A DNA stretch of 64,000 nucleotides, taken from assembly GCF_024166365.1 (NCBI RefSeq), contig NC_064839.1:34050378-34114377 (forward strand), written 5' to 3'. The notes beneath the pieces are model-generated. The model saw only the letters and a list, made by a program, of their open reading frames with translations. It searched no databases and was not told the DNA's origin. The position numbers and the translations under genes were made by a program. Positions within the stretch are counted from its first letter, which is position 1. Each line of letters begins with the position of its first letter. Positions 22,206 through 33,250 of the stretch are shown here, piece by piece. Source of the DNA: Elephas maximus indicus (lineage: Eukaryota > Chordata > Mammalia > Proboscidea > Elephantidae).

Positions 22206-22339
22206 AACTTCATAGGGAGGAAGGCCTAGCTGTGCAGCTTAATAGCTGTATGGCCACAGGTGTGACTTCCTCAGGTCTGCCTTTTCTCATTTGTAAAATG
22301 ACATATCTACCTTGTTGTAGACTGTTACTTTCTTGGTGC

Positions 22340-22660
22340 TGTTCTAACAGAAATAATCACAAGCGGGTAGCTTTAATGAACAGGATGTATGTTCTCACCA
22401 TTTAGAGGGCTAAAAGTCCGAATTCAGGGCACCAGCTCTATGGGAAGGCTGTCTATTGGCTGTGAGAGAAAATCCTTGTCTCAGCTTCTAGAGCCCCTCG
22501 CTCCTGGGTTCCTTGGTGATCTCCACATGACATCTTTTTTTCCTCTGTTTGTGTTGTGTTGCTTCTATGCCTAATCTGCTCTTTTTATATCTCAGAAGTG
22601 ATTAGGTTTGAGACATATCCTACACTGATACAGCCTTATTAACCTAACAAAACCCCTAGC
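22340..22660 (+). repeat. Unidentified interspersed repeat
   Basis: The pattern CTAAAAGTCCGAATTCAGGG and CTTGGTGATCTCCACATGAC is one I associate with dispersed mammalian repeats. I cannot name the family. Confidence 0.35.
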
Positions 22661-22915
22661 AAATGAATATATCCACTGGTTTAGGATTCCAGCACGTTTT
22701 TGGGAAGCACAAATTTGTAGCATTATATAGGCTATGACAAGTATTTTTGCCCTCAAGTATTGTTGGGGGGAAAACATATACTGTATATATAAATAGTTTT
22801 TATATACACGTAAACGGTAATGTGCTATGTAGAAGTGAAGTGATGGCCTTTAGACACAGCTTAGCAGTTGGTGGTCATTGTATATATTTTCGTTAAACTG
22901 AATAGTAATGACCGC

Positions 22916-23085
22916 TAAAAACCAAACTGAACTCACTGCCATCGAGTCGATTCTGACTCATAGCAACCCTATAGGACAGGGTAGAACTTAGCCCCGTAGA
23001 GTTTCCAAGGAGCGCCTGGTGGATTCAAACTGCCAGCCTTTTGGTTAGCAGCCAAACTCTTAACCACTAAACCACCAGTGTTTCC
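22916..23085 (-). mobile_element. AfroSINE
   Basis: Near-consensus copy with an imperfect target duplication (TGACCGCTAAAA left, TGACCACTAGAA right). Confidence 0.92.
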
Positions 23086-23189
23086 TGGTGACCACTAGAA
23101 AGTAAAAAGCTAAATGAGTACACATTTTTGGGTACATGTACTATTGTATCCATAGGATAAATTCTTAGTAATTGAGTTGCTTATGCATT

Positions 23190-23560
23190 CCTAGAAGAGG
23201 AAATGGCATGTACAAAGGCCCAGAGGCAGTAAAGAAGCCTGGATCGTTCTGGTACGGAAAGCAGTTCAGTGTGATGAGAGCAGAATGTATGAGACAGGAC
23301 ACAGATCTGCTGATAGGGCCCTGCAGGACCCTGTAGGACATGGGGCTTAAGCCTAAGAGTTTGCAGCATGGGAGGCTTCAGGAGGGAAGTCTCTTTGCTG
23401 ATAATTGATTTACATTTTAGAAGCCTCTGACAACTGTGAAAAACCAGGAGGGCATATTGAAGCAGGGAGGCTAGTTAGACCATTGCCTTGGTCCAGGCGA
23501 GATTTAACGCTGGCTTCAAGTAGGATTTTTTCAAATTGGATAGAGGATCTCACCAAGATT
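23190..23560 (-). repeat. L2-like LINE remnant
   Basis: Texture such as AAGGCCCAGAGGCAGTAAAG and TTGCCTTGGTCCAGGCGAG is typical of L2 in reverse orientation. Confidence 0.45.
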
Positions 23561-24997
23561 GCTGTTCCAGCCTAGTTTTTTATAACCTTTCTTCGTGTTA
23601 AACGTTACGAACTTTTTCCTCTTAGATAGCCTATGTTACTTACATAATAACTGACAGAACTACCCAGTTTCTTATTGCTGGATGTTCATTGGTGCATGCA
23701 CGTGCTCCCTTGTGTGTGCTTAGTTTTCTAATCTTACTTTGGGGATTACAGTCCCTTATTTTGGCCCTAACTTATACTTGATCTCTTCCCCTATTCTTGG
23801 CTTTGAGTCAGAGTCAGGTTAATTGAAATTTGAGTGCATGGATTTTGAGAAGTCTGTTTTAGGCACTCAGAAACCTTTTTTATCTTGTTATTGATTGTGT
23901 TCTGAATGGTACATATTTGTATCTAGATAGTTTAGCTAATGGCTAAGTAGATTATCCTGTTAAGTATATAGCTATAAATGCTTTAAGGATTTTTCACACT
24001 GAAATTAAATCCCTTATTTTGAAAAAGGCAGATGATACACTAGTTTCCCAACAAGGAAGGAGGAAGTAGAGTCCTAAAATACCCTAGATTGGTGAGGGTT
24101 TTTGAAGTATTAAAGCAAGTATCTCGATTCTGTGTGTGTGACAGGGAGGGAGGAAAATGTACAAATGGATGGTTACACCCTGACTTTGAGCAGCTTTTCT
24201 AGTTTGAAGTATATCCTAATGGAGTGAGGAAAGGGCCAGTCTAGTAGATTGTATCTTCTGTTTGTGGCATTTTTGCCTAAGATAGGGACTCTTCTTTAAA
24301 TTCTTTGGACTGCGGGAGTGAATGTATATCTTCATCTAAATAGGTTTCAGAGACTTGTGCCTAATTTCTGGGTTGCCTACAATGGACCTGCAAAGCCAGA
24401 GGGAACCCCCCCCCCCCGCTTTTCTCCCTACTTTTGTGCAGCCTCACTTTGTGTGGTTGTTAACTTTTCCTGCCTTGTTTACGCAGGACTTTTTCATAAT
24501 CTTTAGATAATCTCTCTGTGATAGGAATGGACCATCCTGGGAGGCCACTGTTGGTTACCATCTCTATTTCTAGTGTAACCCAGATGAACCACTGAAAGTT
24601 ATAAATTATTTCAATTCATTACTTTTTATTTGTTTAAATAAACTCTAGTATATCATAAAGCAAGGTTCGAGATTTTAGAGTCACAGAGATATGAATAGTA
24701 TTATCCTATAAAAAAAATTTTTTTTTTTTTATTATATAATGCTAGGGGATACCCTAGTTCTTTTAAGTATTTCTCATGTTTCTGTTTTGCTTGTATCTTA
24801 TGATTTTCTATCCCTGTTTAAATTTTTCATTTAAGTATATGTTGAGACTATAATAGTGACTCTTGGTTTCACCTTTGGAATAAATTTTTTTATTTTTTTT
24901 CTTCTTTCTGTTCTCTTGTCAGACAGGATCTTGGTCTCTTCCCGTCTCCTTGTGTGCAGCTCAGCAGCAATGGTTTTGGTTTTTTCGTATACATGTA

Positions 24998-25186
24998 TGG
25001 TGGTGCAGTGGTTAAAGTGCTCAGCTGCTAACCAAAAGGTTGGTTCGAACCCACCAGCCCCTCCATGGGAGAAAGATGTGGTAGTCTGTTTCCATAAAGA
25101 CTGCAGCCTTGGAAACCCTATGGAGCAGTTCTACTCCGTCCTGTAGGGCCGCTGTGACACAAAATCGACTCAGTGGCAGCAGGTTT
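24998..25186 (+). mobile_element. AfroSINE, first of a same-site pair
   Basis: Long-subtype copy. The palindromic decamer ATACATGTAT stands before it (24989-24998) and after it (25190-25199). Confidence 0.9.
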
Positions 25187-25202
25187 TGCATACATGTATC
25201 AG

Positions 25203-25395
25203 TAGCCCTGGTGGTGCAGTGGTTAAGCACTCAGCCGCTAACCAAAAGGTTGGTTTGAACCCTCCGTTGGGAGGAAGACCTGGCAGTACGCTTCTGTAGA
25301 GATTAAAAAATTTAGAGCCCTGGAAACCCTATGGTGCAGTTCTGCCCTGTCCCATAGGGTCACTATGAGTCACAGTCAACTCAGTGGCAACAGGT
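25203..25395 (+). mobile_element. AfroSINE, second of a same-site pair
   Basis: Independent copy with its own differences. It is flanked by ATACATGTAT at 25190 and 25397, the same decamer as its neighbour. Confidence 0.9.
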
Positions 25396-25593
25396 TATAC
25401 ATGTATATCCTTTTTCTACTTTTCAGATTTCTTTTGCACTTTCTATTGAATAACTTTTTACCTGTTTTCCATATTTTATGCTACCATACTATTTTCTCAG
25501 TGAGAATGTCTTTTTTTTTTTTTTTTACTATTTCTTGATCGTTGTTCAGAGACACTGTATTGTCACTTATTGCTTTTAGTAAGCTATTTGCAG

Positions 25594-25744
25594 GTTGTTG
25601 CCATCGAGTCGATTCCAACTCATAGTGACCCTATAGGACAGAGTAGAACTGCCCTGTAGGGTTTCCAAGGAGCAGCTGGTGGATTCAAACTACCAGCCTT
25701 TTGGTTAGCAGCCAAGCTCTTAACCACTGTGCCACCAGGGCTCC
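25594..25744 (-). mobile_element. AfroSINE
   Basis: TTGTTGCCATCGAGTCGATT to TGTGCCACCAGGGCTCC, short subtype, near consensus. Confidence 0.92.
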
Positions 25745-26239
25745 TTTGGTGCAGGTATGCATTGGTAAGTTGTTGACCTTATAGGAAACATCCTTTACTA
25801 AATAAAACCAGTCTTGGTTCTTGTTAACAAGTAGCCTTTGTGAGTGTTAGGTTATAGGGGTGATAGGAGAGCAGTGGCTATCAGTAGTCTCATTAGTCAC
25901 TGAGACACAGAACAAAACCATTAGCTGACCCTGTCATATATGTCTGTTTCTCTTTTTTTCCTTTGTCCCATCCGTCATGCCTTGAGCTTGTTTATACCAC
26001 CTAAAGAGGTCTTCTAATGTTGGTGGATAGAGTGAAACTTCAATTCCCCTACTTTTTCATTGAGTCGTATATTCTGTTATTGCTTGTATGGGAATCCTGT
26101 CTGTTTTGATGGAGGTTTCATAGATTTGTTATCTTGAAGAATGAACAAAATCTCCTCACAGTAGGAAACTGGGTATTTGAGTAGTTTGGATTTATGTAGA
26201 CTGTATTTAGGGTAAATAACTACAGTATTTTATTTTGGG

Positions 26240-26435
26240 TCATTTCCTAACCCTGGTCTGCAGCGCTTTTATATCAGAATCACCTGGGAACCTTTTGAAA
26301 GCTGTGCTTCACCCTAGACCTACTGAATCAGAATCTCTGGGTAACTTTTTTTTTTTTTCTCCCCCCCCTCTCGTTTCCCTAACTCATCAGGTGATTCTGA
26401 TACAGTGCTCATCAGGTTTGAGAACCAGCGCACAG
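26240..26435 (+). mobile_element. hAT-Charlie MER5-like remnant
   Basis: ATATCAGAATCACCTGGGAA, CTACTGAATCAGAATCTCTG and GTTTGAGAACCAG follow the MER5A layout. A T-then-C-rich run interrupts the middle (about 26345-26370). Confidence 0.7.
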
Positions 26436-26989
26436 ATAGAGCTTACCCAAAAATCCATGGAAGTACCTGTTAGGTGTTTTGTTAATCTTACGGGGTGTGT
26501 GTGTGAGATTTATTCCTGTTTAATAGTATACTTATTTATTCAAGACAGGAGACTTGCCATTAGATAACCCTCAGCCTTTCTCATATTCCGACTATGAAAG
26601 ACTGTAGGACTGCTCTAAAGTAATTGTAACTGCGAGCTACTTTCAGGGAGCACAGGAGAACAGGGAAAAGTGGGGCATTAGGTCACTGTATGCCAGCGAA
26701 AGTACCATTCTGGCTGTAGAACATGCTTGGAGGCAGCCTCCAGTCAGTACTGTGACACCAGAGTGTTGACTTCCAGATAAGCCTTGTCTTCCTTTTCATC
26801 TATAAATGTTCAGTAGATGAAATAAACAGACTACCCTTAATGAGAAGCTAGAACATGGCCTCTGAAACCAGATCACAGTAATAAATTGGAGAAAGTTTAG
26901 CTCAGCTCCACTTGGTTACATTGAGTTTCTTCTGCACAGAACTAATTCCATACATAATTAAATTTTTCCCATCTATTGTTCCCCCTACT

Positions 26990-27034
26990 ATAGGGTCGCT
27001 GTGAGTCAGAATTGACTCTCCTGCAACAGGTTTC
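26990..27034 (+). mobile_element. AfroSINE tail fragment
   Basis: TATAGGGTCGCTGTGAGTCA GAATTGACTC; only the tail remains. Confidence 0.75.
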
Positions 27035-27395
27035 AGCTGTTGTTTGCCTGGCAAGATCTATCTTATCCTTTAAGATGTAGTTTTAGTAGTTTCTCTTCTT
27101 GAAGCCCTTCTTTACTTGGCCCACCTAAGCTATCCTCTGTGCAGGGGTGGTGGGAAGTACATTAACCCCTACAGGACCCATCAAACCCTACATTCCCTGT
27201 TGTCTCCTGCCAGACAAGGAGAGCCCTGAGAACTGAGCCATATGCAAAAGACAACCTTATATGGGAGTCAGCACTCTTTGTCACAGTATTGATTGGGGGC
27301 TGCCTTCTGAGCACACGCTGTCTCTCTGCATTTCCAGCCCAAAAGACACTTTCACTGGCTTAAAACAACCTAACACCCCACTTTCCCCATGGACT

Positions 27396-27840
27396 TTTTT
27401 TTATTGTGCTTTAGGTGAAAGTTTACAGCTCAAGTTAATTTCTTATTCAAAATTTATACACATACTGTTTTGTGACATTGGTTGCAGTCCCCACAATGTG
27501 ACAGGATGTTCTTTTCCACCCCTGCTTCCCTGTGTCCAGTTTCTGTGCCCTCTTGCCTTGTCCTGGTTTTGAATAGGAGCTACCCATTTGATCTCGTGTA
27601 TTTGATTGAACTAAGAAACATGTTCCTCATGTGTTATTTTTTGTTTTATAGGCCTGTCTACGTCTGAAAAGTAGGCTTCACAAATGTTTTCAGTTCTGGG
27701 TTAGCAGAGTGTCCGGGGGCCGTAGTTTCAGGGGTTCTTCCAGTCTCTGTCAGACCAGTAGGTCTGATCTTTTTACATGAATTTAAATTCTCTTTTACGT
27801 TTTCCTCCTGCTCTGTCCGGGACTTTATTTCTCTCATTAA
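27396..27840 (-). mobile_element. L1 3' end, reverse orientation
   Basis: Begins TATTGTGCTTTAGGTGAAAG, the complement of the L1 tail seen at 29120-29150. Further matches to the opposite copy include GGGTTCTTCCAGTCTCTGTC and CAGACCAGTAGGTCTGATC. It is 5'-truncated. Confidence 0.8.
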
Positions 27841-28139
27841 CTTTAAAAAGAGCAGTTGTGTCATTATTTAGTTTTTTATTTTAAGTAGTAATTAAAGGGG
27901 CAGTTCATCTCAGTTTACTCAGCATTAGGCACTTTTTGATAAAAGGGCTGATTGGTTTAGCACTTCTACAAAAAAAACTTTCACCTCCTTCCATAGTAGT
28001 TTCACCGTTGCCATTACAAATATTTTATTAGTGTGTAATTCCTTGATCCAAAGCTTTTTAATTATGTTTTCTCAAGTAACTGTTAGGCAGGGCTTTGAAC
28101 CAAGTTCATTCCAGTTTAAACCCCTGTTGAGAATATGCC

Positions 28140-28255
28140 CTTCAAACAAGTTACCAGGAAGTTATACATGAAAATCACCTGGGGATCTTGTTAAAATGTA
28201 AGTTCTGATTCAGTATATCTGGGGTGGAAATGCACATTCTCAGCAGGGGTTTGAT
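28140..28255 (+). mobile_element. hAT-Charlie MER5-like remnant
   Basis: AAAATCACCTGGGGATCTTG and GTTCTGATTCAGTATATCTG match the MER5A pattern. Confidence 0.6.
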
Positions 28256-28404
28256 AATTATTTTGACTATACCTTTTAATATTAACAAATGGAGAGAGAG
28301 GTTTTAAACAAAATACTGGAATGGTTTTAACTTTTTTAAACTTAACAGTTTTAGTTCCTTTTTAATCACTTTAAAAAAAGAAGAAGAAAAGCCCCAACTG
28401 CTCT

Positions 28405-29160
28405 TTTTAAAATTAATGGCAGAGGGGCACATCTAGGCCAATTGACATAATATAGCTCATAAAGTCAGTGCTCTACATCCTTCCTTGGTGAGTAGTATCT
28501 TGGGTCTTAAAAGCTTGCAAGCGGCCATCTAAGATACAACTATTGGTCTCTTCCTATCTGGAGCAAAGGAGAGTGAAGAAAACCAAAGACTCAAGGAAGC
28601 AATTAGTCGAAAGGACTAATGGCCCTCACGAACCACAGCCTCAGCTAGCCTGAGACCAGAAGAACTAGATGGTGCCTGGGTACCACTATCAACCACTCTG
28701 ACCAGGATCACAATAGAGGGTCCCTGACAGAGTGGGAGACGAATGTAGAACAAAATCCAAATCCATAAAAAAGATCAGACTTACTGGTCTGATAGAGACT
28801 GGAGGAACCCACAAGACTATGGCCCTTATTCACCCTTCTAACTTGGATCGGAAGCCACTCCCAGAGATCACCTATCAGCCAAATAACAGAGAGACCTATA
28901 AAATAAACAGTAATACCAGTGAGGAAAGTGCTCTTTAGAGCAATCAACTGTACAATACCAAAAGGGCAACTCTTGCCCAAAAGCAAAGGTGAGAAAGCAG
29001 GAAGGGGCAGGAAAACCGGATGAGTGAAAATAGGGAGAGTGCTGACACATTGCGGGGATTGCAGCCAATGTCACGGACCACTTTGTGTATAAATTACTGA
29101 ATAGGAAACTGATTTGCTCTGTAAACTTTCACTTAAAGCACAATAAAAAAATAATAAAGT
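28405..29160 (+). mobile_element. L1 3' end, forward orientation
   Basis: About 750 bases of 3'UTR-like sequence ending CTGTAAACTTTCACTTAAAG, CACAATAAAAAAATAATAAAG. It contains AGACTTACTGGTCTGATAGA, the counterpart of the reverse copy at 27.7 kb. No ORF2 remains. Confidence 0.8.
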
Positions 29161-29650
29161 TAACGGCAGAGAAAAGGGAAGAGAGGCATATACATGGCTG
29201 AGTAGTTGAGTGCTGCTTCAGATAAAGGCTGCGTCTTTTTCCAATTGCCATGAAATAATTGGTCACTAATGTATTTTTCTCCTTCTTGGACTAAGTCATT
29301 CTTTTCCACCTACCCCCTCTCCTTTGTTTATTGCAGCTTGCAATTTGCCTGGTACCAGTTCACAGCCCTTAATGGTTGTGATACTTTGCTTTGCTATACC
29401 TTAACCTCTCAGATAAGATGGTGATGTATATATTTTCTGGAATAGCAGATGAAATGATTATTCCCATTTGGCTTTTTAAACCTAGCTTTTGTTCTAGAAG
29501 GGTAAGTAATTTTTATTCCCTTTGTCTAGTATCCTACACCTGATAAAAGTCATTTAGCTTTTTCCTTTAGTTTTCACAAGAAACTGATTACTTATTTTTA
29601 ATTCCTTTTTTCTTGTTATATGGGATTTAATGTTCCATGTAGTCAGAATG

Positions 29651-29750
29651 GAAAGCCTGGTGCCATAGTGGTTAAGTGCTACAGCTGCTAACCAAGAGGT
29701 CGGCAGTTCAAATCCACCAGCCACTCCTTGGAAACCCTATGGGCAGTTCT
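29651..29750 (+). mobile_element. AfroSINE, 3'-truncated
   Basis: Head and B-box are kept (GGTCGGCAGTTCAAATCCAC), but the copy stops at GGGCAGTTCT, before the tail. Confidence 0.85.
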
Positions 29751-29805
29751 CAACTAGACAGCAGTGCGTTTGGTCTTTTGGTTTTTCTTAATAGAGTGGA
29801 AGGAG

Positions 29806-30005
29806 CCCTGGTGGTAACAGTGGTTAAGCGCTTGGCTGCTAACCAGAAAGGTCAGTGCTTCAAACCCACCAGACCTCCACGGGAGAAGGATGTGGCAGCC
29901 AGCTTCTGTAAAAATTTGCAGCCCTGGAAACCCTTATGGGGCAGTTCTATTCTGTCCTATAGGGTTGCTATGAGCCGGAATCAACTCAATGGCAATAGGT
30001 TTGGG
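29806..30005 (+). mobile_element. AfroSINE, long subtype
   Basis: GGAGCCCTGGTGGTAACAG to GAGCCGGAATCAACTCAATG. TAGTCAGAAT stands before the truncated neighbour (29640) and again after this copy (30015), suggesting a common target. Confidence 0.9.
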
Positions 30006-30769
30006 GTTTGTTTATAGTCAGAATATTGTACTAGACCTTTCAGTCTCCTAGGTAAAAACATTTTTCTAATTTAAAGATCTAGAAAAGAAACCTTCAAGGT
30101 ATTTACTCTCTTCTGTGCCTCTTGATGATCTCAGATGGTTCCTAGTGTGCAATCTGAAGTCTGGTTTTTAGGTGGCTTTCATGTTAGACTATTTCAGAAT
30201 CACTGTGGCTTGTGGAAGCTCATGGGGACTCAGGGCTGCTATCCCTTGCCAAGAAAATATAGACAGTCATCTGACCTGCTCCAGGAAATGAGTTGGGGTT
30301 TTTAGCTATCATCAGCTATCACCACTCTACTCTTACATTTTTAGTTCATGTATATTTTATAATAACCAGTCTTCCCAAATGGCTAAACTCTAGTGCTGAG
30401 TATAAAATGACATTTTGGTTGTTTTCCTTAGGGAAGTGCCTATGTAGCCATATAATCAGATGATTAATTACTGAATCTAAATGTCTTCAAAAATTAATGT
30501 ATTTACAATTAGTTTTTATTTCTATATGGCAGGGGTTTTTATTTAACCTGTAATTGTGTCATTAGGACTTTTTATTTTCCTGTTTAAGGGATGACACAAG
30601 CATAGCAATAAGTATACAGTTAAGCTTTCACCTTAGCACACAAATATTGTTGTTTTTCTGTATACTTTCTTGTTCTTGTCATGTGCAAGAACTATTTATA
30701 CAGGTTTCGTATGATAGTGATACTGATATTTGAGTGCCTGCAGTTTACCCAACGCTGTTTTGTGTTCAT

Positions 30770-31180
30770 TGGTATAGAGGATAGAGAAGTAAAAGGCATA
30801 GTTCTTGCCCTTAAAAAGTTAATAGTCTTTTGCGGGGTGGGAAACAGACATACAACAGTCTGCTATAGTAAAAACAAAACAAAATTGAGATCAGTCTGTA
30901 CCAGTCAAGGTTACAAAGGCTTCCATGTTGGGGTGACTTGACCTGGAAGGGGATAAGACATTGGGCAATGATGTGGAAGATATCTAGCAGGAAGTTTTCA
31001 AAGGTGAGGTCGAGTGGGCAAAAGGGATGAGAGCAAATTATACAGAGCTCTGGGACCTATGCCACGGTTTGGATTTGATTCCGTAAGCATCCCATCATGA
31101 GTGTTTTGGGTACAGGAGCCTCATTTTAGGAAGATGTAGTCTGGCAACAGTGGTGCTGGGCAGACTGGGAAAAGAGACTA
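30770..31180 (-). repeat. L2-like LINE remnant
   Basis: TTCTTGCCCTTAAAAAGTTA and further texture match reverse L2. Degenerate. Confidence 0.4.
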
Positions 31181-31399
31181 GCCTGGAATGCAGTTCTGTT
31201 CCTTTTTGACTCTTTTTCCCCTTTGTTCCTGAATTTGGTCAGTCACTAGGTTCTGTCAGCTGGGTACTACCTTCATCTTACAGAAATTTAGTAATTGATC
31301 AAAGGAATCATTTTTGTGGGGAAGGTTTATCTAAGGTTTGTAATTAGCCTTCTAGGAAACAGAGGTCTTGTATTTGTTCAGCTGAAATATGTTGAGTGC

Positions 31400-31640
31400 C
31401 TTCTGGGCTGGCCTATAGGGATGGAGAGGAGCTTAGCATCCACCCACTGTGCATGCCTTGTTTTATTTCATCGTCATGACATCCTCTGAAGTGGGTGTCA
31501 TTATTATCCCCGTTTTATAGACGAGGAAACAGACACAGTATGGGTGCTTAGCCCAAGCCACGCCACTAATTAGTGGAAGAACCAGAACTGGAATCCAGAT
31601 CTCTGGCTGGAGAACTTAACCTTTTAATGATTATTCCATT
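31400..31640 (+). repeat. MIR
   Basis: ATTATTATCCCCGTTTTATA, GACGAGGAAACAGACACAG and ACTGGAATCCAGATCTCTGG are in MIR order. Confidence 0.75.
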
Positions 31641-31679
31641 CTGCTTCTCCTTTTTTTTTTTTAATATAGAACAAGCATT

Positions 31680-33250
31680 TCCCCCATATTAAATATTATA
31701 TTAAAACATGATTTTAATGTTTGCATAATATTCTATTTTGTGGATATATCACCATTTACCAGGTTTAACTATTCCCCTATGGTTGGGTTTTTAGGTTATT
31801 TATAAGTATTCACCTTGATTAAAATGTCCTTATAATATTTATGTTCATTCTGATTATTTCTGGGCATAAAGTCACAAGTAGAATTATTGTGTACTTCATT
31901 TATATTACCAGTTACCTTCAGTAGGATTGTGTGGTTTCACCGCACCATGAACAACATTGGGCACTACCCTTTAAAACAGCCTTAGTTGAATAGAGGTAAA
32001 ATGTGTCAGATTATTTTCATTTGTATTTCTTTTAGTATCGATGAGGTTTAGTTTTTTTTCCTTATTTATCTGCTGTTTGTATATCTTTACATCAGCTATT
32101 TGTGTCTTTTGCCCAGCTTTTTCTTTTGGTGTTTATCTTTTTTCTTATAAATGTTACAGAGTTGTTTATGTGATAAGGATGGTAATCCTTTGTCATAAAT
32201 ATTGCAGATATCTTTTTCCTTGTTGGTCATTATCTTTTTAATTTTGTTGACCATGTTTTTGTCATATAGAAGAATATTTTTTACTTAAATATGATCAAAT
32301 TTTTATTATTCCGATTTCTTCTAGTATTTATGCTTTTAAGCACAAAGCCTTTCTCATTCGGAGATCAGAAAACTGTTCCCGTGTATTTTTTTAAATTCTT
32401 TTTTTTTTCCTTCTTGTTTCTTTTTTTTTTTTATGTCATGCTACAACACAATATACTCTAGATGGAATAAAGACAGTTTTTTTTCCAAATAGTTATTCCC
32501 AAAAGATGCCATTTTTCTGTCATCTTTTATGAAATAATTTTCCCCACTAATTTGAAATGACAACTTTTTATATGATAACTCTTTAAGACAACAAAGGAGT
32601 TGTTTCTCAATTCATTCATCTGTTTAAATTCACTGTCTATGATAGTGACAGTACCATGCTATATTAATTACTGTGACTATGATGTGTTAATATTTGGAAA
32701 CAGAAGGTTATCAATATTCTCTTTCAGAAATTGTATTGCTATTTTCAATATCCTCGTCATTTTTCAGATCAACTCTAAAATCACTATCAAGTAGGAAGAA
32801 TTAGCACCTTTATAATCTTTGGCCTTTTCAATCATGCATATAGGTAGGATTGCTCATATTTAATGAAGTACTTTGTGCCTCCTGGAAGAGTTTTGTAATC
32901 TTCAGATAAACCCCTCCCCCAAAGAAAAACCATTACTGTCGTGTCGATTCCCACTCATAGTGACCATACAGGATAGACTAGAACTGCGCCATAGGGTTTC
33001 CAAGACTGTAATCCATACAGAAGCAGACTGCCACATTTTTCTTCCGCAGAGCAGCTGGTAGATTTGAACCGCTGACCTTTCTGGTTAGCAGCCAAGTGCT
33101 TAACCACTGCACTTGGGGCTCTTAATCTTCAAGTAGGCCTTAGAAAGTCTGGGTTCAAGTTGTTTTTATTCCAGTATATTTTGTTGTGAATGGTATAACG
33201 TTCTGTATTTTTATGTATGTATTTCTATAATTCTGTATTTTTCTATTTAT
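31680..33250 (-). mobile_element. Old L1 (ORF2 end and 3' region), interrupted by a SINE
   Basis: Reverse L1 texture (ATATCTTTTTCCTTGTTGGT, CAGTACCATGCTATATTAAT). The sequence TAATCTTCAGATA before the SINE at 32926 and TAATCTTCAAGTA after it show that the SINE split the L1. No usable frame remains. Confidence 0.65.
32926..33120 (-). mobile_element. AfroSINE inserted in an L1
   Basis: Long subtype, CCATTACTGTCGTGTCGATT to CACTGCACTTGGGGCTC. Flanks TAATCTTCAGATA and TAATCTTCAAGTA form an imperfect target duplication. Confidence 0.88.
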
